DNA of 13,661 nt from Rhodobacteraceae bacterium UBA1957 (GCA_002336405.1 DDEJ01000018.1:1-13661), one strand, 5' to 3'. Counted from the first letter of the stretch, positions 1 through 8,813 are shown. Translations and numbers: made by a program. Notes: generated from the sequence alone by a model not told the origin.

Positions 1-161
1 TGAAAGTAAGCGTTTAGTTTTGAACCAGACTCTAAGGCGTCCGCGATGCCAGCCCTGACGTTTCAAAACCGACCTCTCAAGATTCTAAGTGTTTACACGG
101 TCAAGCAAGACGACTGGCAACAGGGGTTATCTTGCCGCAATTGCTGTCATAAACGTTGGGA
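1..161. other. Non-coding stretch beyond the second M16 gene
   Basis: No supported gene. It contains an 8-bp inverted repeat GTTTTGAA (17-24) / TTCAAAAC (62-69) and two mutually exclusive hairpin options past the M16 stop: GCAAGA (105-110) with TCTTGC (130-135), and GGCAA (116-120) with TTGCC (132-136). None is followed by a U-tract on the minus strand. The region may hold the end of the operon, but this is weakly supported. Confidence 0.4.
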
Positions 162-1463
162 TTAATCCAAGCCCTCAGGCCGCCCCACAACCACGAAATG
201 CAAACCATCGGGATCAAGTAATTGGCGCGCGACGCGGTTTGCATCCTGCAGAGTGACGGCGTTTATCTTGTGGTTGCGGTTGTTGATATAGGCTACGGGG
301 AGCCCCTGAACCTGCATCCCAACCATGATATTGGCAATCGGACCGTTGCCGTCAAATCGCAGGGGATAAGATCCAGTCAGATAGGTTTTGGCACGACGCA
401 ATTCGTCTTGTGTGACACCGCTATCTGCCATCCGCGTCCATTCGGCGCGGATCACTGCAATGGCCTCGGCGATGCGGTCGTTGGCTGAGGCGACGCGGCC
501 GATATAAAGATGTGAAAAATCTTTTGGCAACAGGTAGGAATAAACGCCGTAGGTCAGGCCACGTTTTTCGCGCACCTCTTCCATCAGGCGGCTTTCAAAG
601 CTACCACCTCCAAGGATTTGATTGATCAGATAGGCAGCGAAAAAATCAGGATGATCGCGTTCTATCCCGCGCTGACCAAATATAGCCACCGATTGCGGGG
701 TATCGAAATCCACCACCGTGGTACCGCCGTCGAGGCCGTACGCCACTTTTGATGGCATCGGTCGGCCGGTTTGGGGAAGCTCTGACAACAGACGGTCAAG
801 CAGGCTTGTCAGCTGTTCGGCAGTGATATCGCCCACCGCCGATGCATAAACCCTGTCGCGGGTCAGCGTGCCAAAATGGGCAGCTTTGATCTGGTCTCGG
901 GTCAGGGCGCTGACGCTTTCGATCGTGCCCTCAGCCCTTGAACCATAGGGGTGATCGCCAAAGGCCAGCGCATCAAAGCGCTTTGACACGATCGAATCTG
1001 GATCTTTGCTATCTGATTTAAGTCCGGCCACGACTTGGGCCCGAACCCGTTTAAGCGCAACTTCGGTAAAGTTTGGCGCAACCAGTGAGCCTTTAAGCAG
1101 GGCCATTGCTGCGTCTTGTGTTTCGGTCAAATATCGCGCTGATACCGAGATTGTGTCATCATAAGCGCTATAGTCAAACGACGCCGCTAACTCATCTCGC
1201 GCAGTGGCAAAGCCGCGCGCGTCGAGATCTCCAGTGCCTTCCTCCAGCAACCCGACCATTAGATTGATGGCGCCGCGCTGTCCCGCTAGATCCAGTGATG
1301 TGCCGCCACGAAAGCGCAACTCAAGCGCTACAAAGGGGATGTTGTGATCCTCGACCAGCCATGCAGAGATACCCCCGGGACTGGTCACTTCCTGAATGGC
1401 AATCTCTGCTCGTAGCGGCAACGTTGCCAGCAGGCTCAGGCAGAGTGTTAAAACCCATTTCAT
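162..1463 (-). CDS. M16 family peptidase-like protein, zinc site lost (partner subunit)
   Basis: Secreted M16 (pitrilysin/processing-peptidase type) protein of 433 residues, probably the non-catalytic half of a periplasmic heterodimer with the M16 protease encoded just upstream. Residues 1-19 form a Sec signal peptide (MKWVLTLCLS..., cleavage likely after LRA). The zinc motif HxxEH of M16 enzymes is replaced here by N67-L-M-V70-G71, so it should not bind zinc. The C-terminal half keeps the Arg/Tyr segment (EEVREKRGLTYG, R298 and Y305) that helps form the substrate pocket in this family, which fits a partner role. The start is set at 1463: its ATG overlaps the upstream stop in ATGA (1460-1463) and has GGAGG seven bases before it. 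An in-frame start ten codons earlier at 1493 would lie inside the upstream gene and bury the signal peptide. Family assignment is firm; the substrate is unknown. Confidence 0.9.
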   Translation of the reverse strand: MKWVLTLCLSLLATLPLRAEIAIQEVTSPGGISAWLVEDHNIPFVALELRFRGGTSLDLAGQRGAINLMVGLLEEGTGDLDARGFATARDELAASFDYSAYDDTISVSARYLTETQDAAMALLKGSLVAPNFTEVALKRVRAQVVAGLKSDSKDPDSIVSKRFDALAFGDHPYGSRAEGTIESVSALTRDQIKAAHFGTLTRDRVYASAVGDITAEQLTSLLDRLLSELPQTGRPMPSKVAYGLDGGTTVVDFDTPQSVAIFGQRGIERDHPDFFAAYLINQILGGGSFESRLMEEVREKRGLTYGVYSYLLPKDFSHLYIGRVASANDRIAEAIAVIRAEWTRMADSGVTQDELRRAKTYLTGSYPLRFDGNGPIANIMVGMQVQGLPVAYINNRNHKINAVTLQDANRVARQLLDPDGLHFVVVGRPEGLD

Positions 1464-2812
1464 TGGTTTGCCTCCGGTACTGTGGTCAGCCATCCCGTTA
1501 CTGACTGCTTGTGATTAAAGATCGATTTTGCGGCGTCGATAATATCGTCCCCTGTTACAGACTGCAGAACGTCGGGCCACAGATGGATATCTTCCAGCGT
1601 TAGGCCCGATGTCAGCCCCCGCCCATAGCGGTTTGCCATCTGTTGTACATTGTCACGCGCATAGATCTGTGATGCCCGCAGCTGTTTTTTAATCCGCGCC
1701 AGTTGGGCGGGGTCGACACCCTCGGCCAGAAAATCTTCGATCACCTCATCCAGTGCGGTTTCTGCCTCTTGCAGGGTTTTGCCCTGTGACGGCACAATCA
1801 CCAGACCAAAGCTGGTATCATCCAGCGCGGTGCCGCGATAATAGGCACCGGTATAGACGGCCATCTGGGTGTCAAATTGCAATTTTTCGTTCAAAACTGA
1901 CGTTTGACCACCGCCAAGAATTTCGGCCAGTAGTGTTAGCGCGGCAGCGGTTTGCTGATTGCCACTGTCACGCTCAGGCGCAAGATAGGATCGGCTGACA
2001 TAGGGCTGTGCGACGCGGGGGTCCTCGAACACCATACGCCGTTCAGCAGTTTGTGGCGGCTCTTGTGGGCGTTCGCGCGCGATGATGGCTGGGTTGGCGG
2101 GGATGACCCCGTAATAGGTCTCGGCCAGACCGCGCACCTCTGCAGGGTCGACGTCTCCGGCGATGATCAGGATGGCGTTGTTGGGCGCGTAGTGATGCCC
2201 ATAAAATGTCAACGCGTCGTCGAGGCTTAAGTCCACCATCTCGTGGCGCCAGCCGATAATTGGCACCCCATACCGGTGATTGAGAAATTGTGCAGCATTC
2301 TTTTGTTCGCCAAACAGGGCGCCAGGATCGTTCTCGGTGCGCTGGTTGCGCTCTTCGATGATAACATCGCGCTCGGTGGCGATATCTGCCTCAGAGAGTT
2401 GGATATTAACCATGCGGTCCGCTTCCATGCGCATGATCAAGGGCAGGCGGTCGGCGGCGATGCGTTGATAATAGGCGGTATAATCATAGCTGGTAAAGGC
2501 GTTGTCTGTGCCACCATTCTCGGCAACTGTTTTAGAGAATTCACCTGCAGCGAGTGTTTTCGTGGCCTTGAACAACAGGTGTTCCAGAAAATGCGCCACA
2601 CCAGATTGCCCGGGGGTTTCATCAGCTGCACCGGCGCGGTACCATAACATCTGTACAACCACCGGGGCCCTGTGGTCTTCGATTACAACAACTTCCAAGC
2701 CGTTGCCCAATGTAAAGCTGCTGGTCTGCTCACTGTTTGCCAGAATTTGTCCAGCAGTGAGCGTCATGGCAATCGCGCACGCCCCGACAGTTGTCTTACG
2801 CCAAGATCTCAT
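1460..2812 (-). CDS. M16 family zinc metallopeptidase, catalytic subunit
   Basis: Periplasmic zinc-dependent peptidase of the M16 family, 450 residues. The N-terminus is a Sec signal peptide (residues 1 to about 25, ending near ILA-NS). The inverted zinc motif is intact at H74-F-L-E77-H78, and the third zinc ligand is probably E154 in ERDVIIEE (147-154). Two M16 domains follow: the catalytic one at about 30-230 and the M16_C half at about 230-450 (GGGQTSVLNEKL region). AGAGG lies seven bases before the ATG. It is followed by a second M16 gene with a 4-bp overlap, the usual layout for an active/inactive M16 pair such as those described in Sphingomonas. The preceding gene on the same strand encodes a DUF3035 lipoprotein, 88 bp away. 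Likely role: degradation of short peptides or signal-peptide fragments in the periplasm; the real substrate cannot be read from sequence. Confidence 0.93.
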   Translation of the reverse strand: MRSWRKTTVGACAIAMTLTAGQILANSEQTSSFTLGNGLEVVVIEDHRAPVVVQMLWYRAGAADETPGQSGVAHFLEHLLFKATKTLAAGEFSKTVAENGGTDNAFTSYDYTAYYQRIAADRLPLIMRMEADRMVNIQLSEADIATERDVIIEERNQRTENDPGALFGEQKNAAQFLNHRYGVPIIGWRHEMVDLSLDDALTFYGHHYAPNNAILIIAGDVDPAEVRGLAETYYGVIPANPAIIARERPQEPPQTAERRMVFEDPRVAQPYVSRSYLAPERDSGNQQTAAALTLLAEILGGGQTSVLNEKLQFDTQMAVYTGAYYRGTALDDTSFGLVIVPSQGKTLQEAETALDEVIEDFLAEGVDPAQLARIKKQLRASQIYARDNVQQMANRYGRGLTSGLTLEDIHLWPDVLQSVTGDDIIDAAKSIFNHKQSVTGWLTTVPEANQ

Positions 2813-2900
2813 ACTGCGCCTCTTTGGTTTGCTTCATGTTCAGAAGATACGTCCTAGAAAGTAAACTTCAAGTAATCGAGCGCAGATCTTTATCAGGTTA

Positions 2901-3407
2901 TTATTTGGGGGGGACCGCCGGTGTCAACACACCTGCGGACCGGAACTTGGCAATCTCGGCATGAGCATCCAGTGTCTGCTTTTCATAAACCTTGCTATAG
3001 AGATCTTTCTGATTGAGTTGAAAGCGCAGCATCCGCGATTTAGATTTGCGAATTTCCGCATCTTCGGTGGCCAGAACATTGCGTATGTCAGGTGCAGTGC
3101 CAAACCGATTGGTGCGCCGCAACAACGCTGTGTCAGAGGCCGGAATTTTTGCACTGGCACCAATAACGGGGGTCCCCCCCAACGCAACAATCGCATCCGC
3201 TTTAGGGGTTGCATCAACCAGATTTCCCGCCGCCGGGTTCGGCTCAGGCAACGCTGTGTAATCGCTTGGGTTTTGCAGGGGTTTGACCGGCAAGACGGTA
3301 AACTCCTCAGGCCCTTTATCGTCACTTCTCATTTTTCTCAGTTTCAGGTCCCCACAGGCTGAAAGGCCCAGAACCATTGCCAAGCAAAGTGTAAATGCCG
3401 GTTTCAT
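2901..3407 (-). CDS. DUF3035 / BamF-like outer-membrane lipoprotein
   Basis: Small lipoprotein of 168 residues. The signal peptide MKPAFTLCLAMVLGLSACGD has a clear lipobox L15-S-A-C18, so Cys18 should be lipidated after cleavage by signal peptidase II, encoded immediately upstream. After the lipobox comes a short proline-rich segment, EFTVLPVKPLQNPSDYTALP, the signature of DUF3035 proteins. As I recall, these are annotated as the alphaproteobacterial BAM-complex subunit BamF (known from Caulobacter) and share this motif with BamC. The rest is low in recognisable domains and charged near the C-terminus. The start is set at 3407 because GGAGA precedes it and the signal peptide begins there; an upstream in-frame start at 3461 would add 18 residues overlapping the end of lspA. 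Two 7-base G/C homopolymers lie inside the gene. A role in outer-membrane protein assembly is inferred from the family. Confidence 0.85.
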   Translation of the reverse strand: MKPAFTLCLAMVLGLSACGDLKLRKMRSDDKGPEEFTVLPVKPLQNPSDYTALPEPNPAAGNLVDATPKADAIVALGGTPVIGASAKIPASDTALLRRTNRFGTAPDIRNVLATEDAEIRKSKSRMLRFQLNQKDLYSKVYEKQTLDAHAEIAKFRSAGVLTPAVPPK

Positions 3408-3457
3408 TTCACTTCTCCAACTCTTCAAAGCAGACTTAGCGCATTGTAACACCAAGG

Positions 3458-3970
3458 TCACGTGGCGTTTTTCTGGTCGCCAAAAATCGCCATGCCCACT
3501 GCGCCAATGAAAATTTCAACGTCAGCGATATTGAACGCATAGGGGTTATTAATGCCACAACAAGACATGTTTAAAAAGTCAACAACCGCGCCATGAAGCG
3601 CCCGATCAATGACATTTCCCAAGGCACCTCCAATCAGTAAACCTGCCGCTAGTATGACAATTTTTCGAGGATGTTCACATCGGATCCAGATCAAGACAAA
3701 ACCGATGATCGCCATCGCAACTGCGATCAATATCCAGCGGGTCATTGGACTGTCTTGCGCGAAGAGCCCAAAATTCATGCCGTAATTCCATGCCATCCTG
3801 AAATTGAGATAGGGTGGGACAACCTCGATCTGACCTAATTGTGCAAGGTTAAGCCCCAACAACACAAATGCTTTACTGGCCTGGTCTAGTAAAAACGCCG
3901 CGGCGGTCGCAATGTACAGCATCCACATATGAGGGACTGGTTGTAATATCTTTTTCAAGTTGATGTGCAT
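3458..3970 (-). CDS. lspA: Lipoprotein signal peptidase (signal peptidase II)
   Basis: Inner-membrane aspartyl protease that removes signal peptides from lipid-modified prolipoproteins. Four hydrophobic segments are visible. The conserved blocks are present: LLDQASK (27-33), WNYGMNFGLF (61-70), GNVIDR (118-123), VVDF (129-132) and FNIAD (146-150). The catalytic aspartates should be D131 and D150, matching the two of the family. Length is 170 residues from the ATG at 3970, 14 bp after the purH stop. That start has no good Shine-Dalgarno, and homologues usually begin close to the first membrane segment, so an internal ATG at 3928 (156 residues, starting MWMLYIATAAAF) is a serious alternative. 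It lies between purH and the DUF3035 lipoprotein gene, which is a likely substrate, and is probably co-transcribed with both. Confidence 0.95.
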   Translation of the reverse strand: MHINLKKILQPVPHMWMLYIATAAAFLLDQASKAFVLLGLNLAQLGQIEVVPPYLNFRMAWNYGMNFGLFAQDSPMTRWILIAVAMAIIGFVLIWIRCEHPRKIVILAAGLLIGGALGNVIDRALHGAVVDFLNMSCCGINNPYAFNIADVEIFIGAVGMAIFGDQKNAT

Positions 3971-3984
3971 AAGGGGCCCGTTTT

Positions 3985-5574
3985 CTAATGGCGAAAATGC
4001 CGCATGCCGGTGAAGACCATTGCCAGCCCTGCCTCATTGGCTGCCGCGATCACCTCATCGTCGCGCATCGAGCCACCGGGTTGGATGACGGCGGTTGCAC
4101 CCGCGGCGGCAGCACTGAGAAGGCCGTCTGCAAAGGGAAAAAATGCGTCTGAGGCCACAACACTGCCTTGGGTCAGCGGCGCGGGCAGGTCCAATATTCG
4201 GGACATCTCTTCGGCTTTGCGCGCGGCGATATGGCTGCTGTCCACGCGGCTCATCTGGCCGGCGCCAACCCCGACTGTGGCGCCGTCTTTGACATAGATA
4301 ATTGCGTTGGATTTGACATGTTTGGCCACTGTCCAGGCAAACATCATATCCGCCATCTGCGCTGCGGTTGGCTGTTTCTTGGTGACCACCTTGAGATCGT
4401 CTGTATTAATATAGCCTGTATCTTTGTCCTGCAGAAGATATCCGCCGCTGATCTGGCGGATTGTGGTGCTGACTTGGCGCGGGTCGGCCAGTCCTGGCGT
4501 TATAAGAAGTCGCAGGTTTTTCTTTGCCGCAAAGATATTGCGGGCGTCGTCGTCTGCTCCGGGGGCAATTACCACCTCTGTAAAAATCTGCGTAATCTCA
4601 CGCGCAGTTTGCGCGTCTAAAGATTGGTTCAGCGCGATGATACCGCCAAAAGCGCTGGTGCGATCACAATCGAACGCCCGGGTGTAGGCTTGGCTTAGCG
4701 TGGCGCCCTGCGCCACACCGCAGGGGTTTGCATGTTTAATAATGGCACAGACCGGACCGGCCTGAGATTGAAACTCACTGACCAGTTCGAACGCCGCATC
4801 GGTGTCGTTGATATTGTTGTAACTCAGTGCCTTGCCCTGCAGCTGTTTTGCGGTGGCAATCCCGGCACGGTTACTGCCATCGGTATAAAACGCTGCGGTT
4901 TGATGCGGGTTCTCGCCATAGCGTAGACTTTGGGACAAACGCCCAGAAACCACCTTGCGGCGTGGTGCGGCTTCGTTCAGCGTGGTGGCAAACCAGTTCG
5001 AGACTGCGGTGTCATAGGCGGCGGTGCGGGCATAGGCGGTTAGCGCCAGTTTCTGCCGAAACTCAAAGGAGGTGGCGCCTTGGTTGTGGTCGAGTTCATC
5101 CAGCAGCGGTGCATAGTCTTCCGGGTCGACGACAACCGACACAAACCCGTGGTTTTTCGCCGCGGCGCGGATCATGGCGGGACCGCCAATGTCAATATTT
5201 TCGATGCAGGTGTCATAGTCTGCGGCCTGCGCGACAGTGGTCTCAAACGGATAGAGATTTACGACAAGCAGATCGATTGCCAAGATTCCATGCGCAGTCA
5301 TTGCAGCTTGATGATCCGTATTGTCACGCAGTGCCAGCAAGCCGCCATGGACTTTCGGATGCAGTGTTTTAACCCGACCATCCATCATCTCGGGAAAGCC
5401 GGTGACCTCGGCGATATCAGTTACCGCAAGCCCAGCCTCGCGCAGTGTTTTGGCGCTACCACCAGTGGAAAGCAGCACGACGCCGCGCGCCGCCAATGCA
5501 GTCGCAAGCGCAACCAGGCCGGTTTTATCTGAAACCGATAGCAGGGCGCGACGGATGGGTGAGTTCGTGGGCAT
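3985..5574 (-). CDS. purH: Bifunctional AICAR transformylase / IMP cyclohydrolase
   Basis: Cytoplasmic enzyme for the last two steps of de novo IMP synthesis: 10-formyl-THF-dependent formylation of AICAR to FAICAR, then ring closure to IMP. It has 529 residues, a standard length for the family. The N-terminal MGS-like cyclohydrolase domain spans about 1-150, with STGGSAKTL (36-44) and [20 protein letters not shown] (59-78). The AICAR transformylase domain covers the rest, with catalytic K280-H281 in [19 protein letters not shown] (216-225) and DRTSAFGG (304-311). The ATG at 5574 is preferred, with a weak GAGAAG a short distance upstream. A TTG five codons earlier (5589) is possible but would give an atypical N-terminus. 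The heparinase-like gene ends 102 bp upstream, and lspA starts 14 bp after the stop. Confidence 0.97.
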   Translation of the reverse strand: MPTNSPIRRALLSVSDKTGLVALATALAARGVVLLSTGGSAKTLREAGLAVTDIAEVTGFPEMMDGRVKTLHPKVHGGLLALRDNTDHQAAMTAHGILAIDLLVVNLYPFETTVAQAADYDTCIENIDIGGPAMIRAAAKNHGFVSVVVDPEDYAPLLDELDHNQGATSFEFRQKLALTAYARTAAYDTAVSNWFATTLNEAAPRRKVVSGRLSQSLRYGENPHQTAAFYTDGSNRAGIATAKQLQGKALSYNNINDTDAAFELVSEFQSQAGPVCAIIKHANPCGVAQGATLSQAYTRAFDCDRTSAFGGIIALNQSLDAQTAREITQIFTEVVIAPGADDDARNIFAAKKNLRLLITPGLADPRQVSTTIRQISGGYLLQDKDTGYINTDDLKVVTKKQPTAAQMADMMFAWTVAKHVKSNAIIYVKDGATVGVGAGQMSRVDSSHIAARKAEEMSRILDLPAPLTQGSVVASDAFFPFADGLLSAAAAGATAVIQPGGSMRDDEVIAAANEAGLAMVFTGMRHFRH

Positions 5575-5676
5575 TTCGTGTCTTCTCAATGTTGATTGGG
5601 CGGCTTTGGGTCAGGGTTTAGGGCATTCTTTCCCAAGATTGAACCACTAGTTTTTTGGGGGGGATGCGATCTGGTG

Positions 5677-7422
5677 TCATCTCAGCTCTTCGAGACGCAG
5701 GTCTCGGATGGCCATCGCGGTATCTTGCGTTTTTGACAGGCTCCATTGGGCCCGGGTTAAGGCGTCATTGACCATTCCTGACAGAACAATTTGGCGACTT
5801 GCTCGTGGTGTCGGCTGATTTTTTTCCAGATAAACACCTGGTTCTATGGTCAGAAACAGGTTGCTTTCATGGCGAAAAATCCAAATTTCACCGCTTTTGG
5901 CGGCGATGGCTACTGTTGTTCCGCCCAGATCCAACGCCGCATCCACTTCGGGATGAAGGTGGAACCTAATTTGAAAGTCCACATTGGGGTCGATGTCTTC
6001 GCTCAACACGGTCTCAGCCGCTTTGCCAGTGGTATCGTTTAATGCAATCAGCAAATCCTCACCGACAAGGCTACGACCATCTAAAGATAACGACAGCTTT
6101 CGGGCATGGGTCAGACCAAAAGGAGGCACATACCCGCTATGGGCGCCTTCAAATTTTACGCCCTCGGCGGTTTGTGACATTTCTACGGGTACAATTTTTG
6201 GCGCTTCGACAAGAAACTCTCGGAACAAACCAGAGGTTTTAACCGGTTTGCCCAAGCGCGCACTTGAATACCCCCCCAGGCAGAGCGTGGAATGCGACGG
6301 TGTTGCGCGTCCGGCACGGTGCCAGTCTGGGCCCAGATGTGCGCCGGACCCACAGCTAACAATCAACGGCCTGCGCCCCGAAGTCAGCTCAAACGCCAGA
6401 GTTGAGGCATGGGCATTATAAGAGGCATTTCCCGTGGCGGGTGGCCCGGCATCAATAATCACACTCGTGCGTCCGGCAGACAGGCGGGCGTAGCCCATTG
6501 TCAGACCGTCTGAATTGCGACTTTTGATCCCACAGGCGGCCAGCGCGGTATCAAGCATACCTTCCATGCCTTGATCACCGCCTTGAAAACGAACGAGGTT
6601 GCCATTTGCGTGGCGCAGAGTGCGCAGGCTGGGGGCAATGCGTTGCAACGCCCGCTCAAGTTCCGCGGTAGGAATTTGTTCAGAATCTGTTAATGCAGCT
6701 TTTGCCCATGTGAGCAGCTTAAAAATTTCTAAAAGCTCTTCGGGATTGCGGGTGGCAATACCACCGTGACTATCAATCTGGGCGCTGCATTCCTCGCCCA
6801 GTGCATCAAGGGCTGGCTGCAGGAATCCCGCCATGCCCTCCAGTGATAGACTGGCGTAAATCAGGCCCACTTGGGCTTCCAACCGCGGCAGCCCTGCCGG
6901 GGCAGCATGCGCGCGCTTGGCCAGAAAGATAGTTTGCTGGGCCAATGAATGCAAAAATAGATCAGTTTTGGCTTGATCTTGGCCTCGCAGCAGAAACAGT
7001 GCGTGATGCAGCCATCTGATCAGCCGTTGGCCAGCTAATTCCGGGGTCCATCCCGGCCCGCCTCCACGGCCATATTTTTTGATCCAGCGCCAGACCCATA
7101 TCTGCGCAGTTTTGCGGGCTTTTCCATCTCCCGCGGCTGCCAGATCATCCAGCCATTTGCAGCCCTGAATAGCCGTGGTGAAATCATTGTCAGGGACGGG
7201 AATATCCCACAGGTTGGTGTCTGGTGCGGTGATCGATTGCCCCGCAAATAAAAGGGTGCCGGTCGCCATTTGTCGACCACGGGCGGGATCCCCAATCGAC
7301 CGGGGTTCGGGTTGTGAGACAAATCCAATCGGTGGCTTGGCAAGCATAGACAGACGCGCCGCTATCCTGTTGCGCAGCACAGTTATGTAATATCGGCAGT
7401 TTTCAAGCATGATCATAGACAT
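5677..7422 (-). CDS. Heparinase II/III family protein
   Basis: Protein of 581 residues resembling polysaccharide lyases of the heparinase II/III fold. Residues about 80-300 are helix-rich, as in the (alpha/alpha)-toroid domain, with the conserved-looking blocks GWTPELAGQRLIRWLHHALF (124-143), LPRLEAQVGLIYASLSLEGM (178-197) and GNLVRFQGGDQG (274-285). The C-terminal half (about 305-581) is beta-rich and carries the family block SYNAHASTLAFELTSGRRPL (334-353) and RATPSHSTL (372-380). Tyr335, His338 and His377 are candidate active-site residues, but the HxD often seen in related lyases is HAS here. No signal peptide is visible, which is odd for a lyase acting on external polysaccharide. The ATG at 7422 has a GAGAGAG stretch ten bases upstream. 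It sits between rsmB and purH on the same strand; I recall a similar placement in other Rhodobacteraceae. Substrate unknown. Confidence 0.85.
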   Translation of the reverse strand: MSMIMLENCRYYITVLRNRIAARLSMLAKPPIGFVSQPEPRSIGDPARGRQMATGTLLFAGQSITAPDTNLWDIPVPDNDFTTAIQGCKWLDDLAAAGDGKARKTAQIWVWRWIKKYGRGGGPGWTPELAGQRLIRWLHHALFLLRGQDQAKTDLFLHSLAQQTIFLAKRAHAAPAGLPRLEAQVGLIYASLSLEGMAGFLQPALDALGEECSAQIDSHGGIATRNPEELLEIFKLLTWAKAALTDSEQIPTAELERALQRIAPSLRTLRHANGNLVRFQGGDQGMEGMLDTALAACGIKSRNSDGLTMGYARLSAGRTSVIIDAGPPATGNASYNAHASTLAFELTSGRRPLIVSCGSGAHLGPDWHRAGRATPSHSTLCLGGYSSARLGKPVKTSGLFREFLVEAPKIVPVEMSQTAEGVKFEGAHSGYVPPFGLTHARKLSLSLDGRSLVGEDLLIALNDTTGKAAETVLSEDIDPNVDFQIRFHLHPEVDAALDLGGTTVAIAAKSGEIWIFRHESNLFLTIEPGVYLEKNQPTPRASRQIVLSGMVNDALTRAQWSLSKTQDTAMAIRDLRLEELR

Positions 7423-7525
7423 GACTTAAGCTCTCTCACTTTATTTTTACAGTCTTATTCCGCACGAGGGCATTATTGGAGCGCATCCCGCCACCCCGAA
7501 ACCTTTTGTTAACATACTTGCCAGA

Positions 7526-8803
7526 TCAATGATTTGAATTGCGCCGCAATACAGCAATGTAGAACCCGTCCAATCCACCGAGGCTTGACCAGAAATCAGG
7601 TCGTAGTCTCAACCCGCCCTCGTCGCTGTGCCAAAGCGTATCAATGAATGTATGGTTCAAGCTGTCCCGATCCACATAAAGTTCGGGCGTGCGCGTCAAG
7701 GCCTCTTCGATTTGGCATTCGCCTTCGTCGGGCAGCAGCGAACAGGTGCAAAACACCAGCCGGCCGCCGGGTTTCAACAGGGTGAGTGCGTGATCGATCA
7801 TGCGCGCCTGCAGATTAATCAAGGTTGAAAACTCGCTGCCATCTTTGGCGTGTGGCAGGTCTGGATGGCGCCGGATGGTTCCGGTGGCTGAACAGGGCGC
7901 GTCCAATAAGATCGCATCATAAGGTCCGCCGCGATGGGCAAGCGCGTCTTCTATGCAAAGCGTTGCCGCCAGCTTGGTGCGCGCCAAGTTTTCTTTCACC
8001 CGTTGCATACGGGTCTCCGAATCGTCGAGCGCCGTGACCACCGCGCCACTGGCCGCCAATTGCATGGTTTTCCCGCCAGGGGCTGCGCACATGTCGAGAA
8101 TATGCTCGCCTGGTTGCGGGTTGAGCACTGCGGCAGGCAATGTGGCAGCGGCATCCTGAACCCACCAGTCTCCTGTCTCATATCCGGCAAGCGCAGAAAC
8201 CTGCCCGCCTGTGGCAAGCCGCACAGAGCCATTCGGTAAGAGGTGACCCGCCAGCTGTTCTGCAAGCTGTCTGGCATCTCCTTTCGCGGTTAGATCCAGC
8301 GGTGCGCCGGCGAAATGCGCCACTTCTATTTTCCCAATCACCTCGTTGCCATAGGCCTCTGCCAGAGGTTTGCGCAGCCAGTTTGGCAAACGTGGAACGC
8401 GGAGTTTGGACCAGTCTGCCGGCCCGTTTTCGGCAACTTTACGCAAAACTGCGTTGACCAAACCCTTCATATGCTTTGTACGGTTGCCGGCTGCTGTTAA
8501 GCTGACCGCATCATTGACTACGCCATGGGCATCGCCGCCACTGCAGAGTTCCTGCGTTGCGAGCCGCAAAATGTTATGCACCCGCAGCGGTGGTTTTTTG
8601 CGCAGATGGCGTTCGAGAACACGGTCAATGCGTTCCAATCCGCGCAAGGTCTCTGTGGCCAACCTCTGGGCGCGTGCGCGATCGGCTGGTTTTAACATTT
8701 CCAGCGCGTTCGACGAGAGCAGTTCCGCCATCAGGCGGCGTTCGCCCAAAACTTGGTCGAGTAAAAAAACCGCAGTTTGACGCGGTGATTGGGACGACGA
8801 CAT
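7526..8803 (-). CDS. rsmB: 16S rRNA (cytosine-5-)-methyltransferase, RsmB/Fmu/Sun family
   Basis: Cytoplasmic SAM-dependent methyltransferase; in E. coli the family member methylates C967 of 16S rRNA. It has 425 residues. A NusB-like RNA-binding domain spans about 5-130 (AQRLATETLRGLERID, VVNDAVSLTAAGN, GLVNAVLRKV), followed by a linker and the Rossmann methyltransferase domain (about 215-425). SAM-binding motif I is LDMCAAPGGKT (236-246). The two catalytic-region cysteines are C304 in DAPCSATGTIRRHPD and C354 in FCTCSLLPDEGE; by family precedent C354 is the nucleophile and C304 assists product release. The ATG at 8803 has AAGGA just upstream. It is divergent from the DUF1674 gene (67 bp between starts), and the heparinase-like gene follows after 103 bp. 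Orthology to RsmB rather than another Fmu paralogue is likely because of the NusB domain. Confidence 0.93.
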   Translation of the reverse strand: MSSSQSPRQTAVFLLDQVLGERRLMAELLSSNALEMLKPADRARAQRLATETLRGLERIDRVLERHLRKKPPLRVHNILRLATQELCSGGDAHGVVNDAVSLTAAGNRTKHMKGLVNAVLRKVAENGPADWSKLRVPRLPNWLRKPLAEAYGNEVIGKIEVAHFAGAPLDLTAKGDARQLAEQLAGHLLPNGSVRLATGGQVSALAGYETGDWWVQDAAATLPAAVLNPQPGEHILDMCAAPGGKTMQLAASGAVVTALDDSETRMQRVKENLARTKLAATLCIEDALAHRGGPYDAILLDAPCSATGTIRRHPDLPHAKDGSEFSTLINLQARMIDHALTLLKPGGRLVFCTCSLLPDEGECQIEEALTRTPELYVDRDSLNHTFIDTLWHSDEGGLRLRPDFWSSLGGLDGFYIAVLRRNSNH

Positions 8804-8813
8804 GAATGTATCC

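Noticed and set aside
46..165. 39-codon plus-strand open frame at the left edge with a Cys-rich end
   Set aside because: No ribosome-binding site; it runs into the end of the M16 gene on the opposite strand and matches nothing I recognise.
4827..5372. 181-residue plus-strand open frame opposite purH
   Set aside because: Antisense shadow of purH, with the Arg/His/Cys-rich composition typical of reverse frames.
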